Assembly (NCBI RefSeq): GCF_004379255.2
Contig: NC_056042.1
Span: forward strand, 12,881,901-12,945,900
DNA length: 64,000 bases
Direction of reading: 5' to 3'
Origin: Salvia splendens
Taxonomy: Eukaryota; Streptophyta; Magnoliopsida; Lamiales; Lamiaceae
The position numbers were made by a program, and so were the translations under genes. Position 1 is the stretch's first letter. Each line of letters begins with the position of its first letter. Shown here in pieces: positions 22,094 to 33,210 of this stretch. The notes beneath the pieces were generated by a model, which searched no databases, was not told the origin of the DNA, and was given only the letters and a program-made list of their open reading frames with translations.

Positions 22094-23227
22094 TGTAACA
22101 CCCCACTTTTTGAACCCCAATTTTTGAACCCTAAATCTTTTTGCATTTAATGCTTTTATTGCCTTCAAGTTTGTGAATTAAATATCGAGTGGAATTTTTG
22201 TTTGATATTTTGTGACCTAGTTTTGAGTTGGTGTTTTGACTGTGCGTTTACTAAGTCAACTTACGTGACGTGACTGTTTGAATAATTGATGCGGGGTGAA
22301 TTTATTTGTTTTTCGAATATTTGATAACTTGTCTTTGAGCTCGAATTAGAGATGGTGAAATCACAACTAGATTTTAATAATTCCTTTCCATGAGGAATAT
22401 TTGTTGGATTCAATTCCATGTTGGATCCGATAAATAAATAATACAAATTCAATCTTGTAGAAAATAAATTGTTGGCTACATAATTAATATAAATTACAAA
22501 AGGGTCTTGGGTGGCTGGAATTAATCGAGATAACCTAAGCTTCTATTTGAGAAAATTTTATAATCTTAACTATAAAAATAAATCGAAGTTGTAGGATGCA
22601 TGCATCTTATTTTATTTGAATTCATTGTGGTGATCTATGTTTTATTTTAAATTCTAAATGTGATATCTCGCAAGCGAATCGTGATCGCAAGTGAAAGAAA
22701 ATAATTTCGGATTAAGCACTTGAGGTGAGCTTTCTTTTAAATAAGGACAATGCCCTAACTATTTTTATCGATGGGAATGAAGCGTGAAAATGTTTATCAT
22801 GTAGTATTTTGGTTTTTAACGTGCCTATCTGAAATGGCTTTGCCATTTATTATTTAAATCGAATTCGGATACTTGTAGGGCCGCAAACCCTACTTGGATT
22901 AGGAAACACCTATGGTAGACTGTGTGCCAGCGTACGGGTTGGTCGGTCTAGTGACTTGGTTCGTGGCCACATTCCATGTCATGTATGTGCAGATATGGTT
23001 GATGTCTATGAGAAAATGGTCGGCTGACCGCGATTTTTGAATGATGAAATATCTTGGTGCCTCGGGCATTTCTAAAGCTAAAACCCCGATGGTTACCTGA
23101 AATTGGCATGATAAATATAAATATTTTTGATAAACTGATTTCGGCACAAGTCCACAGAGTATTTTATAGTACTCAACTCTGCATGTGTTTTCTTTATGTG
23201 CAGGTTGAGAGGCGACGAGCATTTGGT

Positions 23228-23270
23228 TGTCCTTGAACCCTTATAAAGAGTTTAAGGACAACCAAACAAG
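23228..23270. repeat. Hairpin at the palindrome centre
   Basis: TTTGGTTGTCCTT and its complement AAGGACAACCAAA form a stem around a spacer of about 20 bases at the symmetry centre. In the right arm an extra segment of about 38 bases precedes the matching CTCGTCGCC, so the two arms are not of equal length at the centre. Confidence 0.75.
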
Positions 23271-24207
23271 ACATCAATTTTATTTGCTCAACACTATCCA
23301 ATACTCGTCGCCACTCAACCTGCACAGAAGGAAAACATATGCAGGGCTGAGTACTCTAAAATACTCAGTGAACTTATACTAAAAACATTTTATCAAAAAT
23401 GTTTATATTTATCATGTCAATTTCAGGTAACCATCGAGATTTCAGCTTTAGGAATGCTCGAAGCACCAAAATATTTCACCATTCAAAAATCGCGGTCGAC
23501 CGACCATTTTCTCATAGACGTCAACCATATCAGCGCATACATGACATGGAATGTGGCCACAAACCAAGTCACTAGACCGACCAACCCGTACGCTGGCACA
23601 CGGTCTACCATAGATGTGCACTAATCCAAGTAAGGTTTGTGGCCCTACAAAGACCCGAATTCGATTTAAATAACAAAAGGCAACGCCATTTCAGATAGGC
23701 ACATTAAAAAACAAAATACGGCATGATAAACATTTTCATGTTTCATTACCATCGATAAAAATAGTTAGGACATTGTCTTTATTTAAAAGAAAGTCCACCT
23801 CAAGTGCTTAATCCGAAATTATTTTCTTTCCCTTGCGATCATGATTCGCTTGTGAGATATCACATTTAGAATTTAAAATAATACATAGATCACCACAAGG
23901 AATTCAAATAAAATAAGATGCATGCATCCTACGGCTTCAATTTATTTTTATTGTTAAGAGTACAAAATTTTCCTAATTACAAGCTTAGGTTATCTCGATT
24001 AATTCCCGAAAGAAAAGAAGTGAAACTATTACTCCCCTATCCATAAATAACTGTTGACCCAAAATACTCCACCCCAATTACACGTACGACACACCATCTG
24101 TTTTAAAACAAACATCAAAAGAATATAAGGATCATAATAATTAAAACTCACATGCTCCCTTTTCCAAAATACACGTACCGTACACTCCCCATTCCCATTT
24201 TAAATTA

Positions 24208-25226
24208 GAGTGAACTACATAAATGATATTTGATCTTTAACTTTCGCACATAAATGATAGCTAATCTTTATTTTATATAGTTTTTGGTACCTATAAATCA
24301 CATTTTTGGTACCTGATGCAATTTTTCACTCCAAAATACCTTCTAAACAAATACATTTTCCCATTTGTGTCATATAGGATATTTTGGGCATACACAATAT
24401 TGATACCAAAAGTAATATTATAATATCTTCTCTCATTCTCCTCACTCTTTATAGTATTATTATTAATCAATATTAATATTATTATTTTGATATTATAAAT
24501 TAATAATTAATTTACTTTTAATATCATTCAAATATACTTAATTAAAATTAAAATTATAATTATATTAAACTACTAAAAACTACTATTAATTAATAAACAA
24601 TTATAGTAAAATTTTTTAAATTATGAATCATATAATATTATATAATAATAATATATTATTATTATTCTATACTATAATATTAAATTAATAGTTTAATTTA
24701 AAATTGTGAATTGTATTCATAATGATATAAATAATTGAATATTTTTAGGTGTTTTAACCCTAAAATGAGTATAAAATAATTTAATTTAAAATATTCAATT
24801 AATTTAATTAGTTTAAATAATTAATTTAGTTAGGTATTATTTTCTTGATTTATATTATATATGCAATTAGATGTATGTATAAAACACTAAAAGACACTAA
24901 AAGAAAAGAAGAAAAAAAGAGGAAAAAAAGAGAAATAAGGAGAAAAAAAAAGGAAGATAAAATACTAAAAAGGAAGAAGATAAAAGAAAGAAGAAGAAAC
25001 TAAAAGAAGAAAAAAAGAGAAATAAGAAAGGACGAAAAAAGAAATCACATGTTCGTGGTACCATTTAATTGAAATTTATAAAAATATCCTTTATAACAAA
25101 AAAATCACATATTTAGTACTTAGAGTTATTTTTATCATGTGATACTAAAAACGATATAAAATAAAGATTAGTTACTATTTACGGGGAAAAATGAAAGATC
25201 ATATATATTGTTATGTAGTTCACTAC
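24208..25226. mobile_element. TIR element in the right arm of the palindrome (Mutator-like?)
   Basis: The ends are imperfect inverted copies: AGTGAACTACATAAATGATA on the left, and a right end whose complement begins AGTGAACTACATAACAATAT. The interior is very AT-rich and holds an almost pure purine tract at about 24885-25040. No transposase ORF is present. The flanks (TTTAAATTA and TTTAATTAA) could be a degraded 9-bp duplication, but this is weak. Confidence 0.6.
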
Positions 25227-27462
25227 TTTAATTAAACACTACTCTCATTCCCTATAACACGTGTATACTCTCTTCAAAATACCCTTCTACCATCGACTAT
25301 GAAAGTCAAACAACAAATAATAAGAATAAAGAAATAATAAAAAGGTCGAACAACAAAATACTTCCCTCCTCCATATAACTGACTGTCGGCTACTTCCTAC
25401 CCAATTTGAAACTCAGTATATCCCTCCGCAAAAATCCCGTCGGCCATCTCTCAAATTCCAACACAAATTGAACAGATAATTAGAGCTTCGTCGCCCTCAC
25501 CCACCGGCGCCGCTCCGGCGTCCCCGAAGATAAGTTCTTAATTTGGTTTCATGAATTAAAGTTCGGTTCTTTGTTATATATTGTTCGAATTAGTGATTTG
25601 CTTCGGTTACTGGTTTCATGAGGAAAGTGTATACCTTCAATTTGCAGATGGTAAATGAACAAACGGTGTCCTCCCTCGAGTTTAGTTTTCGATAATTCTA
25701 TCACAGAAAAGTGGTTTTGAAAGCTTTGATTAGCAACAATTTGAGAATTTACCGCGATAGAGAATTGATGTTGAGAAGAACAGGGGTGAAATTGGCGTCT
25801 CTTTCGCTATTCCCTCTTCTGCCGAATTGCTTCACAGTGGCGAGTAGTTGAGAATTTCTCAATCGTGGAGTGTGTTGTATGTGGCGGCTGAGAGTGATTA
25901 GGGTAGAGGAGTGATATATAGCCGTGTATGGAGTGAGTAATTTTGGTGGTGATTGAGGTCTAATTTTTGGAAAGATTTCTTTGCAGGTTGCAGTGAAGGA
26001 GCGTGAGATGTGGGAGGGAGGAAATTTGGTGTTTGGTTGCTAAATCTGCATTCGACTGAATTCATTTTGGAATGAGATTTTGCAGAATAAGGAGTAACGC
26101 GTGATCGAGAGTGGAGGAGAAATTAAATTAGTTGGGAGGGATTTTTTGGGCTCAAGAAAAGAATTGGGATTTGGGCTAGGGATTTGATTTAAAGTTACTT
26201 TGGGCGTAATTTAACTATATAAATTATGTAGCACATAATTTATTTTTCACAAGATTGAATTTGTATTGTTTATTTAATTTATCGGATTCAACACGGAATT
26301 GAGTCCAATAAGTATTCCTCACGGAAATGAATTATTAAAATCAAGTTGTGATTTCACCATCACTAATTCTAGCTCAAAGATATGTTATCAAATATTCGAA
26401 AAACAAATAAATTTACCCGCGTCAATTATTCAAACAGCCACGTCACGTAATCAACGGAGTTAACTCAGTCAACGCACCATCAAAACTCCAACTCAAAACT
26501 ATGTCAGAAAATATCAAACAAAAATTCCACTCGATATTTAATTCACGAACTTCACGGCAATAAAAGCATTAAATGCAAAAAGATTAGGGTTTGAAAATTA
26601 GGGTTCAAAAAGTGGGTTCAAAAATTAAGGTTCAAAAACTGGGGTGTTACAGTTCTGCAATAGCGCCTCTTCCTCCTGTTGCTATTGCCCTGAACTCAAC
26701 CCCAACATATACAACCTCAGCGATTCCCCCAGTAGTGATAACTCAAAGCTGACCCTGCCCCGAACATCCCGTTGTTGTTGTTGTTCCTTCGCCTCCATAG
26801 GCCGCAATCTCTTCAATGTGCAGCCCCGATAAGATTGATACACTATCACCGGCGCCACTGCCTATTGTCCACCTCCACAAGCTGTACTCTCTCCGCCATG
26901 TAGCCTCGAAATGATTAATATCGTCGTGCAGCGTAGAGGGAAGTCTTCCATCCTCGACATTAGAGATCGAGACTATTTTGACTAACCATGGGACTATTGG
27001 GGGAATTGCTTCAAGAAATCAGTCGATGATCACGGGTGCTTGACTATCTTAAAGTCATAAATATGGGGCAAGTAAACATAATTTCGACGGACACGTGTGC
27101 ATTTGATCCAGGAGGGATAACTCGTGAAGCTTGTTATAAACGCTCTTCATTGCTTATGGTTTCCACCTCGAGGATAAGCTGAATTTCAACCATGGAGAGT
27201 GGATATGAGCATATGTAAGTCATATCTTATTATTTATCCTATTACTCCCATATAATTAGTTTCTTACTTAAGAAATATCAAATTAGTTAGCATATCTTTC
27301 CCATATAATTAGTTTCTTACTTAAGAAATATCAAATTATCTATTTTCCCTTTTTACGTTTTTTCGCACATTATTTCAATATCAGTTCTCGGTTGATCGAC
27401 GGACTTTGCTTCCACAACTTCCTTTCTTTGTTCTACGCTTTTAAATGGATTTACCCTTGACA

Positions 27463-30135
27463 AAATGTTTGAATATCTATTCACCATTAAGATAGATTGA
27501 GAAACGTTCATGAACCTGCAAAGGTATCTTTCTTAATTTGGTGAAAAGGTCAAATGGAAGGGCCTCGAGAATGGACGCGAATAGAGTATGGATCAAGTTA
27601 TATGGAAGATAACCGAACCGGTTGGATCAGTTAGCAAATGTCGTTGCCACTTGATCAATGCAATCTCGCTCTCACTCGTTTCCTACCTAAGTAATTTATA
27701 AACTCCCAATTTTGCACTACTTTAACAATAAAGCGGCAAGTTCGGGTCGATCCCACAGAGAAGCTAGTGTATCAAGTGTGTGAGTAGTGAACAGGGGGTT
27801 GGCTGCTGCCACGCTTTAACTTTGGGAGTTTTTAACTACTGATTTTACTCTAGACAGAATTTAACTTACTAACTTGATCAAGGAAATTTTAACTACTGGG
27901 TCAAGTGAATTTCAGACTGGAATGAAAATTAACTACGTGAAACAGTAAACACCACGATGAAAATGAAAGCAACTTTGATTAAAACTAAACTCAGAACAGT
28001 ACAACGTGAAATTTAAACTAAGCTATCACTTCGAAAAATACGAAAGTAAGTAAAACCGAGGAGATCCTCGGCGAGAAACTTAAGAATACGCCGACAGATA
28101 TGAAGTATTTTGCAGCGCTCCTTTGATCACCCTTTCTAACTAAGCATTACTTTATCTAAGCTATCTAGAGAACTGAACTAAACTAGAGAGTTAAGCTAAA
28201 CTAAACTAAAGACGGAAAGTAAAGGATCAGATTCCCTTTTTATGTGGTGGCACATCCTCTATTTATAGGCTCGGCACGACCTCCAGCTGGATAACGATCT
28301 TGGCAGGGAATATTCTCTCACGCTGAGTGTGAGCGACTCATCGATTGCTACGTGCTCTCCTTCTAGAATGACGACGATTTTCAATAACAGATTCATGACT
28401 CAGCTCCGTCCTTACGTCTCATATATCAGCACGTGTCCCCTTCTAGAACGTTGTCTTTGCTAACAGAATGATGCGCACCATCCAGCTCATTGCCTCGCGT
28501 GTCCTTCTTCTGGAAGCCTGTGGTCCCCTCCTTGCCTACTTGGTTACTCCCTTTGATCAACTCCCCCGATTTCTGGCCTCTTTTCGCCTATTGTACTTGC
28601 TTGATCAGTTTGGCCTTGTTGCCTTGGTCAAGCGGCATTCCTACACATTTAACACTTGCTTTGCGCGATAAACCGATCAAGTAGCGTACATTTTCCCCCT
28701 AAACCGATGCATGAAATGAGCCTTATCAAACTGTTCACACTTAAAACATACTTGTCCCCAAGTATAAAGAAAAAGAAAAGAAAAAGATAAGGCAAATTTC
28801 AGACATGGTTTACTCATTCCAAGAAATTAAAAGAAAATGAAAAAGAAAACAAGAATCGAAATAAAAACACATATTCACATAGATGCATTAGATCGAATAA
28901 ATTTCCAACAATCATACCCGAGGTCGAGGTCAATCCATTTTCCAGCAGCTTATGTTTCTTTCTTTTTGCTTTTACGTGATCAATGTGTCAGTTCGTCAAG
29001 ATTGCTCAATTTAAAAACCACTGTTTGATTCACTCAGTCACTCATTTCTTACCAGAGATGTTAGGACTGTTCACTCGGTATTGCCACAAATTTAATATCT
29101 CGAATCGGATTGCACAAGATAGTTCCTTAAGGTCTTTATTTCGGGTGTAATGAGGCTTAAGGGTAGTGGTGTATCAAGGTAGGGTCCTAGGGGTTCTAAG
29201 TTTAAAATTATAAATTGTAAAAAGAAAAATACGTGAGTCAAGAAACCAAAGATTTGAACTATATCTTACTTGGTCAAGTGGAGACTTCTAGCCTTGAACT
29301 TTTGGCTTATTTTTCTAACTTCCGACTTATCGGGTCAGGTTACAACTTTTCCTGCCCTTTTTTCTCAAACTTTTCTTGATAACAACACATTTTTTTTACT
29401 TGATATCTGACTTGATCAACCTGATTGACTAACTCGCTCAACCCGGCTACCCTTTAATTTTACTTTCTATCGCACTACCCCTTACTTTGAAATGACTAAT
29501 CTCTTGACATCCTCACGTGTTTGAAAAAGAAAAAGTGTATGGGTATGGGTTCTGGTTTCAAAAGAAAGGGTCAAAGTGTATGAGCTCAATTTGGTTAACT
29601 AAGAGGTGCCTTGCTTGATGAGGCAGGTTTGTGGAGCGAAAGAAGAAGATGCTCAAATTGGTTAAGTCCTATTGCCTTTAGTCCTTACTACTTGTGCAAT
29701 TTTCATCTAAATATAAAAAATTCAGCCTCTCGTAAAATTTTTCCTTGTAAAGATAGTAGAAAGTGTTCTACTTTGGCTTATAACTCACATATAGAGAGGC
29801 TTCACAGTAAGTTTAAAAATTGAGCATTTCCATCATACTTGCGTCGTTCAAACTGATCAAGTTTTTACAATCAAGTTTCTACATGTAAACATAGTGATTT
29901 CTTTCTCTAACTCTTCCCAAAGTAATCAAATCTTCCACTTATCCGATTTCATGCATATTGCCTATTTATTACTATCTGATATTTTGCATTTTCAAAAATT
30001 TTGACATGTATGACTTTTATTTTCTGGAACTAACCCTCCCCCTTCCCACTGCATATGAATTCGTCCTCGAGGGACTGGATGCAGTGGAAAAAGGGTTAGG
30101 TATAGACAACGGCACAACAGAAACCAAGAAAAACT
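27463..30135 (-). other. Non-coding DNA, probably 3' region of an Athila-like gypsy element
   Basis: There is no supportable gene. The stretch contains GGGTCGATCCCACAGAG near 27748, a phrase that recurs in non-coding parts of large plant gypsy elements. It lies downstream, in minus-strand sense, of the Athila-like ORF. LTR borders could not be found. Short ORFs here have no recognisable domain. Confidence 0.4.
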
Positions 30136-30297
30136 TCTCACACTTAGACCAGACACTGGGCTAAGTGTGAGACAGTGTCAACAATCAAACATGCCCATCA
30201 AAACAGAAGAACAACAAACAAAACACGTAGGCAAAACATAGCGAAAAGAACATGTATAACTTCTCACACTTAGACCCAACACAGGGCTAAGTGTGAG
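30136..30297. repeat. Pair of CTCACACTTAG/CTAAGTGTGAG hairpins
   Basis: Two 35-base inverted repeats, at 30136-30170 and 30263-30297, each have an 11-bp stem (CTCACACTTAG with CTAAGTGTGAG) and a 13-base loop. They are spaced 127 bases apart. They sit just downstream of the Athila-like ORF on the minus strand. I recall a similar motif beside such ORFs in other plant gypsy elements, but have not checked it. Confidence 0.8.
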
Positions 30298-30386
30298 GTG
30301 GAGCAGAATATCAGTTATACATACCAAAAACAAATAAAAATAAATTGTTTTGAAACTTGAAATGAGTAGAGATCGGGGGGTTGTAC

Positions 30387-32315
30387 TTAAAGCTTCCTGG
30401 GAGGTTGACTGGGGGATGCTGAGGGTGGCCGGGAGGACGATGGGTGCTGGGTTGGGTGAGAGCTTGTAGAGGGAGGTGGTGGTTTCCTGGTAGGGGTCTG
30501 GTCGTGGGTGGTTCCCAGCAACCTGGCCAACAAGACCAGTTGAGTATTTGAATTCTCCACCAGCTGCATCAACGTCTGCTTCATTCGGAGCTTCCATGCG
30601 TCATCAGCACTTGCAGCCTCCTCTCGCTCCATCCTCGGAGTGGTCGCCTGATGTGTATCCTCGTTTTCTTCTTCGGCAAGGGTTGCTGAGGTCTCCTCCG
30701 GCCTCGTTCTCCTTCTGGGTTGGCTCCTCTGTTGCTCCCGCCGACCGGCTGCATAAAATTGAAAACCCCCTCCTTGCGTCTTCTCCAGTACCTGATTTCT
30801 AACAAAGAAATCAAGGTCAAACATTTCAGGACTGGGCCAAGGATGGGGCGTCCGGCACACTCCAGAATCCAGTTTCTCCTCAAATAGGCTCTGAGGAGGT
30901 GGCAGACGTTAAGATGGCGGGCAACGCGGGTAGCAATTTGATTTATGGAGTAGGCCAACCAGAATCCCAGATGGACCTTCCTCTACTCTCTCATACTCCA
31001 CATAAAGTAGAGTTCGGACATGGTAATGATTGACAGCGTATTGGCTTGTCTGAGGAGATTACAGGCTAGGTAGATGATGACCTCTGGATTTAGAAGCTGT
31101 AAAGGTAGGGGCACGCCCATTGCATATGGCCTTCCAGACAGCCTGCTGATCGAACTCGGGTTTCCTCTGAGGGAAACCGATATCATGCCCAACCCAAACT
31201 CTATTAGCCACCTGGCTTTCTGTGTAGAGGCCCATCCGGATGGAGAATCCATTGAGGCTCATCAATTGGTCCTGGCCAAAGACCCTAAAGGAGACACTTC
31301 TGTCGTTCAGGTCTGAGCTTCCGGTGAATCGAAAGGATGTGAAAAACTCTTTAGCCAGGTCCTCCGGCACGGGGGTCTCATCGACTTCTAGCAACCATTC
31401 AAATCCGATGCCGGTAATGTAGGCGACAAACCTCTCTTTCATCTCGATCTTCTCCAAGGACGGCTGGTGTAGCATCTTCCCCGCCTTCAACCTCTTCTGA
31501 GAGGTCACCATTTGGTGAACCTCCTCCTGCCATTTGGGATTGTCAAATTCCAACATCTGTTTGAGCATAGTTGGGGTTAAGGCCACATGCTAAGGGGAGT
31601 AGATGGGGGGAGGAGATGTTACAGGCCTTCCTTGCTGCCTCCTGGATGTTCGGGTCCAGCGCAGCTCCTGTTCCTCCGTGCCACTGGCCTCATCTCTCTC
31701 TCTCAGCAGTGGGGAGGCGGGTTCGGAAGCATCTGTAATGACGACCCCCTCCTTGGCGGGACGACTTCTCTTTAGAGGGGGAAGAACACTTCCCTTCCCC
31801 TTCATCTTTCTCTCTCTCCTCCGACGGCTGTCCTCCTCAGCTTCCTTCTCCTCAGCGGCCTCTTGGCTTTCTGGCTCCTCCGGCTCCTCTTCATCAACCA
31901 GCCGCCGTACTGTGCGGGGTCTCTGCACCACAGTTTTCTCCTCTCCGCGGGTTTTCAGGGTTTCATCTTTCTCTAGGAGCCGGTCCGTTGTCATACGGCG
32001 CGTCTGACGACGTGGTGGCTCCTCCTCCTTCTCGGCTTCCCTATAGTCGAACAACGGGTGGAGGTCCTCCTCTCCTTCATCGTTGATTTCGCCGCCTTCA
32101 GTCAAATGCAGCTCATGGATCGAAGTGGAGCCGCCACCGTTTGTTGGCGATGGGATAGCAAATGGTTGCCCATAATCTTCCCTCCAGCCTTCATCGTCAG
32201 AGGCTTCCCCGTCGTAACCCACCGGCTGGATAAGGGTAAATGTTGGGGAAGGAGGCGAAGGTTGGGCTAAAGGGGATGGTGGAGGTTGGATGGGAAGAGG
32301 AAGCTCCGCAGCCAT
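30387..32315 (-). pseudogene. Athila-like gypsy ORF (plant transposon protein domain), broken
   Basis: The ORF starts at 32315 (MAAELPLPIQPPP) with a proline-rich then strongly charged low-complexity segment rich in E, R and K (residues about 80-200). One TAG at about 31588 interrupts it. It continues with KERFVAYITGIGFEWLLEVD, FFTSFRF and SVSFRVFGQDQLMSLN. These features resemble the domain found in Athila-type retroelement ORFs. Frame changes near 31060 and 30960 follow, with ELYFMWSM and HLGFWLAYSINQIATR in other frames. The C-terminal part (30860-30387) is charged and then proline-serine rich. Zinc knuckle, protease and RT are not seen. It is a decayed retroelement ORF, not a host gene. 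Confidence 0.7.
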
Positions 32316-33210
32316 CGTCGATCCTCAAGATCCAGCGCCGTCGCTTTTCTCCTTCGCGACGGATGGCCCGCACTGGGATCTCGCCCTCGCTCCCAGCTGT
32401 TTGTTTGCTGGATTCGGCCTCCGTCGCCTCGCGCCAGTAGCTGCTGTCTTGTGGCGGGTTCCCGGAGCTCCGTCGTTGCTCGTCCACCGCCGGCAGCGCT
32501 GCTATCTAAAGCTAAGTCCTTTTCCCCTACCCCCTTCACTTGATGTCATTTTTCATTCTCGCTTTGAGCTATTGCGTCATCAAAGGTGTTGGTAAAAGGA
32601 TGTTCTACATTCGTGATTCTTGGGAGAGGAATCCAGTTTGCTGTTATTGTGTGATGATCTTGTTAGCCTTAAGTTCCTATTTGTGGTTTGCCTAAGAGGC
32701 GGTGGACGGACATCACCTTAATTTGCTACTGTTGTGAGGCCTCTTGTGTATTGCTTAATTAAGCTATTGTTATGGATATCTTATTGAAATTTTATGTTCT
32801 TGGCTATCTACTTGGTCTACACGATGCAAGAGTGTATTTTCTGGTTACCTTGCTTGGTGACCTTTCTCGGTTGTGGACCGATCTCTCGCTGCCCTCGCTC
32901 ATCTTCCCTCCCCTTCGTTGCACTTCTCGCTATAGCGTCGAATTATCGGGGAGAAGGGAGTGGTGAGGGGGCTTGTTTATATAGCTCTCACATATTGACA
33001 TCTTGTGCCTAATTTTTGGGAGGTGGTGATGCTAATTTTGGGCTGTTCCTTAGCTCCCTTTCGAGCTTTGTGATACTGCTACTCTTACTAAGTTGATGAA
33101 TGTTTGGGGCTGCCCTCCTTGGCAGTTTTCTCCCAGCCTTGGTGACGGAAAAAGGGATCTGATTCATGCTCATTTTGAGTATGAACATTGGATTCATTCT
33201 ACTATGCTCC
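32316..33210. other. Flank of the Athila-like remnant; no gene recognised
   Basis: Only short ORFs without recognisable domains are present, and this may be leader or LTR of the Athila-like element. It is cut at 33210 by gypsy C. The continuation lies at 42763-42869 and then 56784 onward, past copia F. Confidence 0.4.

Larger units (their letters stand above)
22094..26651. repeat. 4.56-kb palindrome of two head-to-head gypsy LTR copies, flanked by a 5-bp duplication
   Basis: The element begins TGTAACACCCCAC at 22094 and ends TGGGGTGTTACA at 26651, with GTTCT directly outside both ends (22089-22093 and 26652-26656). The left arm (22094 to about 23245) is a plus-strand LTR fragment. The right arm is the same LTR family inverted (about 23253-24007 and 26215-26651). 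The right arm keeps about 2.2 kb that the left arm lacks, including a TIR element at 24208-25226. Both arms match the LTR of gypsy C in parts, such as CAACCTGCAC, ATGCAGGGCTGAGTACT, GTGGCCACAA and GACCCGAATTCG. Both outer ends are the same LTR end, not the normal opposite ends. No ORF was found. Confidence 0.85.
21210..27462 (+). mobile_element. Degenerate, probably non-autonomous LTR element split by a palindrome
   Basis: Two direct repeats, about 21211-21445 and 27286-27462, share GTTAGCATATCTTTCCCAT and TATCAGTTCTCGGTTGATCG and end ACCCTTAACA or ACCCTTGACA. The first is followed by ATTTGTGCTTTCATTG, which resembles the region after the 5' LTR in many plant gypsy elements. Without the palindrome (22094-26651) the whole element is only about 1.7 kb. 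I found no polymerase. The left LTR start and the target duplication are not certain, and the right LTR has an internal duplication of about 40 bases. It is probably a small non-autonomous element. Confidence 0.55.

Noticed and set aside
28468..28684. ORFs of 64-67 codons with hydrophobic sequence
   Set aside because: No domain, no conserved start context, and they lie in probable non-coding retroelement DNA.
32240..32595. Short ORFs on both strands upstream of the Athila-like frame
   Set aside because: They are shadows of the minus-strand coding sequence and its leader; no domain.
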